DNA from: Chloroflexota bacterium
GTDB lineage: Bacteria; Chloroflexota; Limnocylindria; Limnocylindrales; CSP1-4
Length of the DNA stretch: 64,000 nt
Direction of reading: 5' to 3'
NCBI GenBank assembly: GCA_021786265.1
Contig: JAJYNP010000051.1
Span: 1-64,000, forward strand
Part shown: piece by piece, positions 24,187-32,303 of the stretch
Layout of the letters: every line of letters begins with the position of its first letter
Numbering within the stretch: position 1 is the first letter of the stretch
Program-made: the position numbers and the translations under genes
Notes under the pieces: generated by a model
Seen by the model: only the letters and a program-made list of their open reading frames with translations
Told to the model about the DNA's origin: nothing
The model's database searches: none

Positions 24187-25827
24187 CTAGTTCGCGGCGG
24201 ACAGGTCGTAGAAGGGAGCCATCACGCCCCACGGACCGGTGGGCAGCCCGGCGATGCCAGCCTTCGCGATGACGTGGAAGCTCTCGGTCGTCAGGAACCG
24301 GATGGGAACGTCCTGCGTGATGATGTGCTGGAACTGGTCGTAGTCGCTCTGCCGCTTGGCCTGATCAACCTCCGAGGCTGCTGCCGTGAGCAGCTGGTCG
24401 ACCTGCGGATTGCAGTACTGCGACATGTTCGCGAACATGACACCCGGACGGATGTTCGAGCAGAGGTACGTTCGGGCGACGCCGATGGACGGGTCGCCCC
24501 AGTTGAACACGTCGTTGATGAAGATGTCGTACTTGTAGTTGGAGACGAGCGGGTATTCCGAGGCGGCCGGACCCTCCCGCAGCGTGATGCCGATACCGAT
24601 CTGGGCCAGCTGGGACTTGAGCTCCTGCGCCAGGAGTGTCGAGTAGGCGGGCGGGTTGAGGTTATCCACGTCGAGTGTGAGGTTGAACCGCGTCCCGTCG
24701 GCGCCCCGTGGATATCCTGCCGAGTCGAGCAGCTGGTTGGCTTTCTGGGGGTCGTACGGATAGGTCACCACCGCCGACGCGTTGAACTCCGGAAGGCCGG
24801 GGGCGATCGGTCCGGGTGCAGGCTTGGTCACGCCGTGCTGCAGGTCCTTGATGATCGCGTTCACGTCGGTCCCGTAGGCAATGGCCTGACGCACGGCGAC
24901 ATCCTGGAGGTACTTCGCCTTCGTATTGAACTCGAGCCAGTTGATCCCGCCAATCGCCTCGCCGCCCACCGGGGAAACCTGAACGTTCTTGTTCCCCTGC
25001 AAGTTGGCGACGATACCCGGGTCCTCGATGTCCGCCATCTGCGCCTCCCCGGACGAGAGGGCGATCGCCATGGTGTTCTCGTCGGAGTACTGCTTGATGA
25101 CGAGCTGCTTGACGAGCGTCCAGTTCTTCATGAAGAAGTCCGGGTTGGGCGCGAGAACGATCTGCTCGTTCGGTGTGTATGACACCAGGCGATACGGGCC
25201 AGAGGACACGACGTTCTGCATCATCCTCGGGTCGGTCTTGAGATCGGTGGAATTGCCATAGATGTGCTCAGGCAGAATCGGCAGCAGCGGTGGCGTCATG
25301 GCCACGAAGAGCGCCGGATCCGGATGGCTCAGGTGGATCACCGCCGTGGCCGGATCACTGGTGTCCACGGAAGCGACCGCCCCGAACAGCTGCGGGCCGA
25401 AGCCGTGATACTTCTTCACCTGGCTGATCGAGAAGGCGATGTCGGCCGACGTAATCGGCTGCCCGTCACTGAATTTCGCACTCGGATCAATGTGAAGCGT
25501 CACGGTGAGGCCATCGGGCGACACGCTCCAGCTCTTCGCGACGTACGGCTGGGGCTGCGACAGGCTCGACGGGACCAGCACCGGGCTGGCAAAGAGCTGG
25601 GCGCTGATCTCGGCGACCTGCCGGCCTGACTGCTGGCATGCGCAGAGCACGTTCGGTACCGACAACGTGCCCACGACGAGACTCGAGAGCGTCGCGGGCG
25701 GACCGCCTGACGAGCCTGCGGTGCCACCTGATGATGCGGCACCGCTCGATGGCGTCGCTGCACTGGTACACGCCATCGTGGACAGCAACGCCGCGAGAAT
25801 GATCGCCGCCAGGTTGACTCGTTTCAT
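24187..25827 (-). CDS. extracellular solute-binding lipoprotein, family 5
   Basis: This 546-residue lipoprotein has the signal MKRVNLAAIILAALLSTMAC and a Ser/Gly/Thr linker. A DppA/OppA fold follows: YVAKSWSVSPDGLTVTLHI, GQPITSADIAFSISQVK, VVSSGPYRLVSYTPNEQIVL and DVAVRQAIAYGTDVNAII. Family 5 proteins bind peptides, nickel-haem or oligosaccharides. Here the operon partners (M20 hydrolase, NagA, NagB, SIS) favour a glycopeptide or N-acyl amino-sugar. ATG 25827 has GGAGG ten bases upstream; the open frame continues 69 bases further 5' without signal character. Confidence 0.9.
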   Translation of the reverse strand: MKRVNLAAIILAALLSTMACTSAATPSSGAASSGGTAGSSGGPPATLSSLVVGTLSVPNVLCACQQSGRQVAEISAQLFASPVLVPSSLSQPQPYVAKSWSVSPDGLTVTLHIDPSAKFSDGQPITSADIAFSISQVKKYHGFGPQLFGAVASVDTSDPATAVIHLSHPDPALFVAMTPPLLPILPEHIYGNSTDLKTDPRMMQNVVSSGPYRLVSYTPNEQIVLAPNPDFFMKNWTLVKQLVIKQYSDENTMAIALSSGEAQMADIEDPGIVANLQGNKNVQVSPVGGEAIGGINWLEFNTKAKYLQDVAVRQAIAYGTDVNAIIKDLQHGVTKPAPGPIAPGLPEFNASAVVTYPYDPQKANQLLDSAGYPRGADGTRFNLTLDVDNLNPPAYSTLLAQELKSQLAQIGIGITLREGPAASEYPLVSNYKYDIFINDVFNWGDPSIGVARTYLCSNIRPGVMFANMSQYCNPQVDQLLTAAASEVDQAKRQSDYDQFQHIITQDVPIRFLTTESFHVIAKAGIAGLPTGPWGVMAPFYDLSAAN

Positions 25828-25853
25828 CTGTCGATTGCCTCCGCGCCTGGACC

Positions 25854-27104
25854 TCACCGGACGTTGAAATAGCGAAGGATCGCCAACGCTAGACACCGGG
25901 TACTGGCCACCAGAGTGGCGATGGTCACGTTCTCGTTGGCAAGATGAGCGTTGACCGGCTGCGTTTCAGCGACCGGCCCGGGCAAGTTGACGCAGGGAAT
26001 GCCTTCGTAGGCCAGGTAGTGGGTATCGGTGGTGCCGATGGTGAGCGGGCCTGACTCACCCGGCTCTCTCACCTTCAGGTGCAGGCCGGTCAGCTGGTGA
26101 TATGCCGCCGAGACGGCCATGACCACGGGGTCGTCGAGCTTGGTGTGATAGCCGGGACGGTGATCGGGAACCTCGAGTTCCCACGCGAAATCGGGGTCGT
26201 CGGACTGGAGCTTCGCCAGGACTGCCCGCAGCTCCACCCACACGGTTTCGGGGTCCTGGTCGGGTACCAGGCGCGCGTCGACCAGCAGGCGACATCGGTC
26301 GGGCAGCTGGGCCGTCAACGTACCACCCCACCCCGACTCGACTCGCAGCACCTGCCAGTAGGGCCGGCCCCAGAGCGGATGCTCCGGATAGCTGGGTTGG
26401 TGTCGGTCCAGCGCGTTGATGAGCTTCGCGGCCTTGGTCACCGCGTTGACCCCTTCGTGGGACCAGGGCGGCATGCTCGCATGGGCCGTGCGCCCCTTCA
26501 CGGTAACAACGCCGTACGTGCGGCCACCGAATGACTCGAAGAGCGCCTGACCGTCGAAGGGGTCCGCTCCGATGCAGGCATCGATCGTGCGATGCAGCCC
26601 CGACCGGATGAGCTGACGCATCCCGAGCATCAGACCCTCCTCGTCGGCAACGAGAGCGACCACGAGGTCCCCGGGCAGGGTGACACCGGCGTCCAGGATG
26701 GCCTTCGCGGCGAGCGTCACGATGGCGCAGCCGGCCTTGTCGTCGTGTGCCCCTCTTCCGAACACGTGCCCGTCGCGGATCTCTCCGGCAAAGGGATCGC
26801 AGACCCACGTGGCTCGGTCAGCCAGATCGACGGGGGCGGTGTCCATGTGGGCAGTGGTCAGCAGGCGGGGACGCCTGCTCCGTCCCGGGATCGTCGCGAC
26901 GAGATTCGCTCGGCCGGGGTGTCCCTCGATACCCTGGACCAGGACTTCCGGGAAGCCCCACCCGCGCATCCGCCCCGCCACGTGCTCCGCGATTGCCTGC
27001 TCGTCCCGGCCAACGGTCGGGATCCGGATCAGTTCCTGGGTCAGGCGGACGATCTCTTCCTCATGGATCGCATCGAGAACGCGTGACTCGAGGGAAGAGA
27101 ACAT
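25854..27104 (-). CDS. M20-family metallohydrolase (deacylase/peptidase)
   Basis: This 416-residue ArgE/DapE/ACY1-type enzyme has metal-ligand motifs LLTTAHMDTAPVD, VFGRGAHDDKAGCAIV and VALVADEEGLMLGM. A dimerisation domain contains VVTVKGRTAHASMPPWSHEG, and the late His region is PCVNLPGPVAETQPVNAHLANE. It hydrolyses an amide of an amino acid or amino sugar using two zinc ions. The ATG at 27104 has CGAGG six bases upstream; the 115 extra residues possible upstream are compositionally noncoding and run through the promoter. It is the first gene of the amino-sugar/ABC operon and lacks a signal peptide, so it acts on imported substrate. Confidence 0.88.
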   Translation of the reverse strand: MFSSLESRVLDAIHEEEIVRLTQELIRIPTVGRDEQAIAEHVAGRMRGWGFPEVLVQGIEGHPGRANLVATIPGRSRRPRLLTTAHMDTAPVDLADRATWVCDPFAGEIRDGHVFGRGAHDDKAGCAIVTLAAKAILDAGVTLPGDLVVALVADEEGLMLGMRQLIRSGLHRTIDACIGADPFDGQALFESFGGRTYGVVTVKGRTAHASMPPWSHEGVNAVTKAAKLINALDRHQPSYPEHPLWGRPYWQVLRVESGWGGTLTAQLPDRCRLLVDARLVPDQDPETVWVELRAVLAKLQSDDPDFAWELEVPDHRPGYHTKLDDPVVMAVSAAYHQLTGLHLKVREPGESGPLTIGTTDTHYLAYEGIPCVNLPGPVAETQPVNAHLANENVTIATLVASTRCLALAILRYFNVR

Positions 27105-27314
27105 ACTGAACCTCGGGGTGGTCGGCAGGAGTCGCTTCGTGGCCGCAGGCTGTCGCGCCGACGACACGGCAGCAGACGGCTCGTCAAACAGGTACGACGG
27201 TCTTTTCGATACGACTCCCCCTCTGGAGACGGTCTGGATCGCCCTCCGGTCTTGCCGGAATGACACCGGTGCCCCCGGCGTTGGACCGAGAGCGCGTTCA
27301 CTGGAGGGCTCCAC

Positions 27315-27347
27315 TAAAGCGTTACAGTAGTCTAGCAGCGACGTCAA
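27315..27347 (-). promoter_or_regulatory. promoter plus LacI-type operator (site 2) of the M20/ABC/nag operon
   Basis: On the minus strand TTGACG (27347-27342) and TAACGC (27324-27319) are spaced by 17 bases. The -10 is embedded in the operator-like TGTAACGCTTTA (27326-27315). This is the same arrangement as upstream of the SDR operon. The leader to the ATG at 27104 would be about 208 bases. Confidence 0.55.
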
Positions 27348-27793
27348 GCGCATGGACGGCGGTGGAACATGTTCGCCACAGTTCCGTGCCCTCTTACTCC
27401 CCGGAGACGAGGCTGCAGTCCGACGACGATCCTGGATCGGCATCCACATGTGCCTTCACCGCGTGCCTCCGGTGGATTCCTCTGGCCTCGGAGCCGCCCG
27501 GGACAGGCGCCAGGTGACCCCCGAAACCGCCTCCGACAGGTCATCGTCCAGCTGCTTACGGAAACGCTTTACCTTAGCGTTCCAAGTCCCTCTCAAGCGT
27601 ACCTGCGTTTCCCGGGTGCTGGCGCCCGGGGACCAGGCGACTGAGGTATTCGCCCCGGGACGGCGACAGGGAGACGGTCACGGGCCCGGGTGTCGGCATC
27701 CCTCCGCAGGGCGAGGTGGGTCCGCGATGGCTCCACCGGTCGACCCTGTCGGGATGTCGACCCCGCGAGCGGTCGGCCCGGGGTCGCAGGCGG
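27348..27793. other. non-coding spacer with an auxiliary LacI-type box (site 3)
   Basis: I find no gene between the M20 promoter and the 3' end of the DMT transporter gene. GGAAACGCTTTA at 27560-27571 shares AACGCTTTA with site 2, and an inverted half AGCGTTCC follows at 27576-27583. Lying about 246 bases from site 2, it could be a looping operator. Confidence 0.4.
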
Positions 27794-28756
27794 TCACGCC
27801 GGGTTCGTTCGGTGCCCCGTCCATCGCGTGTGCACCACCGGGCCGAGCGAGGCGACCAGCATTGAGATGAAGATCGCGGCCGCGCCCAGCGCTGCCCTCG
27901 GCGACAGCGTCTCGCCGAGCCAGAGCCAGGCAAACAGCAGCGCAAAGGCGGGCTGCATCGTGTAGACGAGCGCGGTCCGCGTCGCGCTCGCCCGCCGCTG
28001 GGCCCAGCTCTGGAGTACCCAGACGAGCCCCAGGTTGATGGCCCCCTGCTGCACGGTGATCGCGATCACATCCGGCGTGAGCGTGCGAGGAATCCGGTCG
28101 AACAGGGCCGCGCCCGCGAGGCAGGCGAGGAGCGCGCCGACCACCTGCATCGTCCCGAGGGCACGCGGATCGATTCGGTTTGCGAGGCGTCCAGTGAGCA
28201 CGATCTGCAGCGCGAACCCCACGCTGGAGATGAGCACCAGCAGGTCGCCGGGCCCGACCGCGAGCGTGTCGGCCAGGGAGATGAGCGCGACACCGAGCGA
28301 TGCGATCAGCACGCTTGCCACGGTCCACGGCCCGGGACGCTCGCCGAGCAGCGGGATCGCAAGCAAGGGCGTCATCACGATCGGGAGACCGCTGAGGAAG
28401 CCGCCGACCGACGCGGTCGTCAGCACGAGGCCGGCGCTCTGGGTCATCATGGCCCCCCCGAGGACCAGGCCGACGCCGCCGGCGATGAGCAGTTCGCGTC
28501 GCGGCGTGCGTCGAACCTGGGGCCAGAAGAGCGGCAGCAGCACCAGCACCGCGACCCCGAAGCGGAAGACGTTGAAGATCGCCGAGCCCATCTCGCGCGT
28601 TGCGATCTTCTGGAGCGTAAAGCCCGTGCCCCATACCGCCGTGATACCGAGCAGCACGAGGTTGGCGGCCACATCGCCTCGCCGTGGCACCGACCCTGCG
28701 CGCTCGTGCATCGCGCGGCCGGCAGCGCGATCAGTCCCGGCGGGCTCGACAAGCAA
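27794..28756 (-). CDS. EamA/DMT-family metabolite exporter
   Basis: This 320-residue protein has ten helices in two five-helix repeats. The first EamA repeat is LVLLGITAVWGTGFTLQK through LAIPLLGERPGPWTVASVLIASLGVALIS. The second is LLVLISSVGFALQIVLTG through LFAWLWLGETLSPRAALGAAAIF. Such proteins export amino acids, nucleosides or drugs. The TTG at 28756 has GAGGAGG nine bases upstream and is preferred to ATG 28711, which has none. It is divergent from an IclR-type gene across a perfect palindrome and is probably its target. Confidence 0.88.
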   Translation of the reverse strand: MLVEPAGTDRAAGRAMHERAGSVPRRGDVAANLVLLGITAVWGTGFTLQKIATREMGSAIFNVFRFGVAVLVLLPLFWPQVRRTPRRELLIAGGVGLVLGGAMMTQSAGLVLTTASVGGFLSGLPIVMTPLLAIPLLGERPGPWTVASVLIASLGVALISLADTLAVGPGDLLVLISSVGFALQIVLTGRLANRIDPRALGTMQVVGALLACLAGAALFDRIPRTLTPDVIAITVQQGAINLGLVWVLQSWAQRRASATRTALVYTMQPAFALLFAWLWLGETLSPRAALGAAAIFISMLVASLGPVVHTRWTGHRTNPA

Positions 28757-28779
28757 GCGATGCAGCCTCCTCGATGGAC

Positions 28780-28796
28780 GTTGTCATCTTGACAAC
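28780..28796. promoter_or_regulatory. perfect 17-base palindromic operator
   Basis: GTTGTCA and TGACAAC flank a 3-base centre between the divergent DMT and IclR-type genes. It covers the -35 box of the plus-strand promoter, suiting autoregulation by the IclR-type protein. Confidence 0.65.
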
Positions 28797-28810
28797 ATCG
28801 TCCCTAATAT
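28781..28810 (+). promoter_or_regulatory. promoter of the IclR-type gene
   Basis: TTGTCA (28781-28786) and TAATAT (28805-28810) are 18 bases apart. TAATAT is the best -10 hexamer in this GC-rich stretch. Confidence 0.55.
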
Positions 28811-28915
28811 GGCAACGTGTGCTCGGCGATGCTAGGGCGGTGACCCGCCGGGTGTCAACGCGCGGCGCCCTCGGGCGACGACCGAGTGGCACCGAGGCCA
28901 GCGTGCGGTGAGGTG

Positions 28916-29743
28916 ATGGCGCGATCCAGACCCCGATCGAGCGGCGGAGACGGGCAGGCGGATTCAGCCGCGGTCAGCGGCGGGGAGGCCACGCCGCGCT
29001 ACACGGGTGCCCTGGCGAAGGCAGCCCGGATCCTGGCGGCCTTCGAGGATGCACGGTGGCTTGGTGCGTCGGAGCTTGCCGCGCGCATCGGAGTCGACCG
29101 CAGCACCACGCACCGGCTTGCGCACGCCATGGTCGAACTGGGCTGGCTGCGGCAGGATCCGGAGACCAGGCGCTACCGGCTCGGACTGCGGTTATGGGAG
29201 CTGGGGGCGCTGGCGATCGCCGACCTCGAGGTCCGCAGCGTTGCGCTCCCAAGCATGCGCGAGGTCGTGTCGAAGACCGGGGAGAGTTGTGACCTGGCGG
29301 TGCTGGACGGTGCCGACATCGTCTACATCGAGAAGATCGACGGCACCCGCGAGGTACGGGCCTACACCTGGATCGGGGAGCGGGTGCCGGCCCACGCGGT
29401 CGCGATGGGAAAGGTGCTCCTGTCGTGTCTGACGCCGTCGGAGCGCCGACGACGGCTGCCCGATCCCCTGCCGCGTTTCACGGATCGCACCGCGGCGTCG
29501 CTGACCGAGCTGGAGGAGCGCTGCGCGGATGTCGTGCGGCTTGGCTACGCGATCAACGTCGGGGAGCACAATCCAGAAGCAGGAGGGCTCGCCGTTCCTG
29601 TGTTCGACCGTCGTGGTCACTGCGTTGCTGCACTTGGCATCAACGTCCCCTCCATCCGAATGTCCCCCGGCTACGTCGCTGCCCTGGCGCCGCTCCTGGT
29701 CGCCGCTGGGCGCGCGGTGTCACGCGAGCTGGGTTACGGTTGA
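28916..29743 (+). CDS. IclR-family transcriptional regulator
   Basis: This 275-residue regulator has a winged HTH (AARILAAFEDARWLGASELAARIGVDRSTTHRLAHAMVELGWL) at about 37-85. The IclR effector domain follows, with ALPSMREVVSKTGESCDLAVLDG, VPAHAVAMGKVLLSCL and GYAINVGEHNPEAGGLAVPVFD. The first 30 residues are Arg/Ser/Gly-rich. Upstream GTG (28913) and ATG (28916) codons compete close to GAGGTG, so the exact start is uncertain. Its likely target is the divergent DMT exporter and itself. Confidence 0.9.
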   Translation: MARSRPRSSGGDGQADSAAVSGGEATPRYTGALAKAARILAAFEDARWLGASELAARIGVDRSTTHRLAHAMVELGWLRQDPETRRYRLGLRLWELGALAIADLEVRSVALPSMREVVSKTGESCDLAVLDGADIVYIEKIDGTREVRAYTWIGERVPAHAVAMGKVLLSCLTPSERRRRLPDPLPRFTDRTAASLTELEERCADVVRLGYAINVGEHNPEAGGLAVPVFDRRGHCVAALGINVPSIRMSPGYVAALAPLLVAAGRAVSRELGYG

Positions 29744-29748
29744 GGGCG

Positions 29749-30056
29749 TCAACCCACCGGGCGCCCCGCCAGGCTGGACGCGAGTGATCTCCGGGTGAAG
29801 GCGAGGTCGGGGATGTCTTCGCTGCCCCGCTCTTGAATGTCCAAACGCTGCCCGCCTGGTTCACGTTGGAGGCGTACGCCGCTGAGGACCCCCGAGCGAG
29901 CTCATCGTCGTCGGTGGTGATCCGCGCACACATCCTGTCCCCCGCGCTCGTGCCCACCACGTGCTCGATGTCGACGCCGCGGTTGGCCAGCGCGCGGGTC
30001 ACGTGGGCGAGCTCGCCCACGCAGTACTCGAGCTGGATCGCGAACGGTCGACCCAT
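29749..30056 (-). pseudogene. ACT-domain gene, apparently frameshifted
   Basis: The ATG at 30056 has GGAGG five bases upstream. The first 55 residues are a good ACT domain: MGRPFAIQLEY, VGELAHVTRALANRGVDIEHV, MCARITTDDDELA. After a G5 run (29893-29889) the same frame becomes low-quality sequence that would overlap the convergent IclR-type gene by about 100 bases. Switching frame there gives a continuation containing GVLSGVRLQREPGG and stops at 29749, just past the IclR stop. That suggests a one-base shift, either mutation or assembly error. ACT proteins bind amino acids. Confidence 0.5.
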
Positions 30057-30386
30057 GGCTGCCTCCGCCGGCCGCTCTCCCCCGGGGCGCACCCATCTTC
30101 CCTCGGTGGCCAGGCCCACCAGTCCTCGCTCGAGGTCGGGTCGATCACCGGGAGTCGCCCGATGCGTCAAGAAGGGCACGGGACTCCTCGGGCGAGAGCC
30201 GTTGGACTGGGAGGACCCCCGCCACAGGTCACCGGGCGGCGGGCGCCACCGCTGGCGCTCCCGCGGGCCAGCCGGAACCCGGACCGGCGGAGTATCAGGA
30301 TAGTTTCAGTCGATCGCGATATACCGATCCGATGAAGCGCCAGGTATCCCGCGGGCGCGGCTGCCGGAGGCTCGGGAGGTCCGACG
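30057..30386. other. intergenic region, nothing recognised
   Basis: These 330 bases separate the ACT-domain start from the next plus-strand gene. I see no coding frame with family features and no strong hairpin with a T-run. Confidence 0.4.
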
Positions 30387-30716
30387 ATGAAGCGACACCT
30401 GGCGCTCCTCGTGGCGGTGGCCGCACAGCTCGCGGATGCCGTGACGTTCGCGGTTGCCGTTCGCGCGGGGGTGCCGCTCGCCGATGAGGCCAACCCGATC
30501 GCCCGCGCGATCTACCCGGTGATCGGCCTCGGCGGCGTGGTGGACCTGAAGCTGGCCGGGCTGGCCGTCCTCGTCCTGCTGCTGGCCCTCTCGGAGCGGC
30601 TGCGGATCGGCCGCTCCGGCGGGCTCCGCCTGGTCGTGGTCGGGGGCGCGCTGATCGCGATTGCCGGCGTGGTCGGGGCCCTGGCGAACGTTGGCGCAGC
30701 TCTCTCGGTGGCATAG
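30387..30716 (+). CDS. small three-helix membrane protein
   Basis: This 109-residue protein has three hydrophobic helices: LALLVAVAAQLADAVTFAVAV, GLGGVVDLKLAGLAVLVLLL and LRLVVVGGALIAIAGVVGAL. The motif LADAVTF followed by DEANPIARAIYP is reminiscent of DUF5658-like proteins, which I cannot confirm. GGGAGG lies seven bases before the ATG. It precedes the pxp genes by about 150 bases and is probably independent. Confidence 0.65.
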   Translation: MKRHLALLVAVAAQLADAVTFAVAVRAGVPLADEANPIARAIYPVIGLGGVVDLKLAGLAVLVLLLALSERLRIGRSGGLRLVVVGGALIAIAGVVGALANVGAALSVA

Positions 30717-30862
30717 CGCCCGACCGGAGGGCTGCTGCGATCCGGCACTGTCCCCCGTCGCGCGGGCACCTGCCGGCGTGCCCTGACGGAGGCCTGCCCG
30801 AGACAGCAGCAGGGAACCCGGTCAGCCTCGCCCGGATGGGTCGGGACGCGTACGATGACGCC

Positions 30863-31627
30863 GTGGCTGCCCGGATCGACCTGAACGCCGACGTGGGCGA
30901 GAGCCTGGGCCCATGGCAGATGGGCGCCGATGCCACCCTGATCCCCCTCGTTACGTCCGCCAACGTTGCCTGCGGATTCCATGCGGGCGACCCGCTCACC
31001 ATCCGGCGGACGGTCCGGCTGGCCCTCGACGCGCGGGTGGCGGTCGGCGCGCATCCCGGGTTCCCGGATCTCGTCGGGTTCGGGCGCCGCCCCCTGGCGA
31101 TGGCTCCCGAGGAGCTGGAGGCGTCCGTCCTCTACCAGGTGGCCGCGCTCGCCGGGATCGTCCGTGCAGAGGGCGGCCGGCTGGCGCACGTGAAGGCCCA
31201 CGGGGCGCTCTATCACCACGTCGCGGCCGATGCGGCGGCCGCGACCGCGTTCGCGACCGCCATCGCCCGGCTCGATCCGGGGCTCCTCGTGGTGGCGCCT
31301 CCGGGCGCCGCCCTCCTCGACGCGGCCTCGCATCTCGGTCTGCGGACCCTGACGGAGGGGTTCGCGGACCGGGTCTACGAAGCCGACGGGCGCCTCCGCC
31401 GACGCGACCTGCCCGGTGCGCTCAACGGCGACCCGGACGGCGCCGCCGCCCAGGCGGTCGCGATCGCACGCGACGGCCTGGCGATCGCCGCCGACGGCTC
31501 CACGGTTGCGGTCCCGGCGGACACCATCTGCATCCACGGCGACACGCCAGGGGCGCCTGCGATCGCGGCCGCAATCCGACGGGCCCTCGCCACGGCGGGC
31601 ATCGAGGCGCGGGCGGCCGGTGACTGA
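30863..31627 (+). CDS. pxpA: 5-oxoprolinase subunit A
   Basis: This 254-residue LamB/YcsF-family subunit is part of the ATP-dependent 5-oxoprolinase that opens pyroglutamate to glutamate. It has RIDLNADVGESLGPWQMG, ANVACGFHAGDPLTI, VGAHPGFPDLVGFGRR, HVKAHGALYHHVAAD and TICIHGDTPGAPAIA. The GTG at 30863 places IDLNADVGE at the usual N-terminal position; an in-frame ATG at 30836 would add nine residues. It overlaps pxpB by eight bases. Confidence 0.92.
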   Translation: MAARIDLNADVGESLGPWQMGADATLIPLVTSANVACGFHAGDPLTIRRTVRLALDARVAVGAHPGFPDLVGFGRRPLAMAPEELEASVLYQVAALAGIVRAEGGRLAHVKAHGALYHHVAADAAAATAFATAIARLDPGLLVVAPPGAALLDAASHLGLRTLTEGFADRVYEADGRLRRRDLPGALNGDPDGAAAQAVAIARDGLAIAADGSTVAVPADTICIHGDTPGAPAIAAAIRRALATAGIEARAAGD

Positions 31628-32300
31628 CGCCGCCGGTGCGCGACACCCGCTGCGTGTCGACCGGGTGGGCGATGCAGCCCTCCTGGTCACGCTCGATGAG
31701 AAACTTGACCTCCGGGTCAACTCGTGGGCGCACCGCGCGGCCGCCGCCCTTGCGGCCCGCCGTTCGTCGATGCCCGGACTCGGTGTCCCAGTTCCCGGGC
31801 ACGCCAGCGTACTCGTCCCGTTCGACCCCGATCTCTGCGCCGAGGAGACGCTCCGGTCGATCCTGGAGGCCACGGTCGGCGAGGCCGCCTCCGCCCGAAG
31901 CTCCACCGCAGGCGCGGTTCACGAGATCGTCGTGCGGTACGGGGGTCTCGACGGACCGGACCTGCCCGAGGTCGCGGACCGCACGGGGCTCTCCGAGGCC
32001 GACGTCGTCAGGCTCCACGCCGGCGTCGAGTACCGCGTCCTCGTCCTCGGCTTCGTTCCCGGCTTCCCGTACCTGGGCCTCGTCCCGGCGCAACTCGAGC
32101 TTCCCCGTCGCATGACCGCGCGAGTCCGGGTGCCGGCGGGGAGCGTCGCGATCACCGGCCGCCAGACCTGCGTCTACCCCTTCGAGACGCCCGGCGGCTG
32201 GCATCTCATCGGGCGGACCGACGCGTGGCTCTGGGATGCTCGCCGTGATCCCCCGACGCTCCTCGCCCCCGGCGACCGGGTCCGGTTCGTGCCGGCCTGA
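31620..32300 (+). CDS. pxpB: 5-oxoprolinase subunit B (KipI-like)
   Basis: This 226-residue protein has the KipI/allophanate-hydrolase subunit 1 fold: RVGDAALLVTLDE, HEIVVRYGG-type strand, DLPEVADRTGLSEADVVRLH, LVLGFVPGFPYLGLVPAQL, RMTARVRVPAGSVAITGRQT and YPFETPGGWHLIGRT. It couples with PxpC in the carboxylase-like half of the oxoprolinase complex. The GTG start lies inside the end of pxpA. Confidence 0.92.
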   Translation: MTDAAGARHPLRVDRVGDAALLVTLDEKLDLRVNSWAHRAAAALAARRSSMPGLGVPVPGHASVLVPFDPDLCAEETLRSILEATVGEAASARSSTAGAVHEIVVRYGGLDGPDLPEVADRTGLSEADVVRLHAGVEYRVLVLGFVPGFPYLGLVPAQLELPRRMTARVRVPAGSVAITGRQTCVYPFETPGGWHLIGRTDAWLWDARRDPPTLLAPGDRVRFVPA

Positions 32301-32303
32301 ACC

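Noticed and set aside
27352..27870. A possible plus-strand gene in the M20-DMT spacer
   Set aside because: The frame has no ribosome site, no domain and runs antisense into the DMT gene; the spacer is better explained by regulatory boxes.
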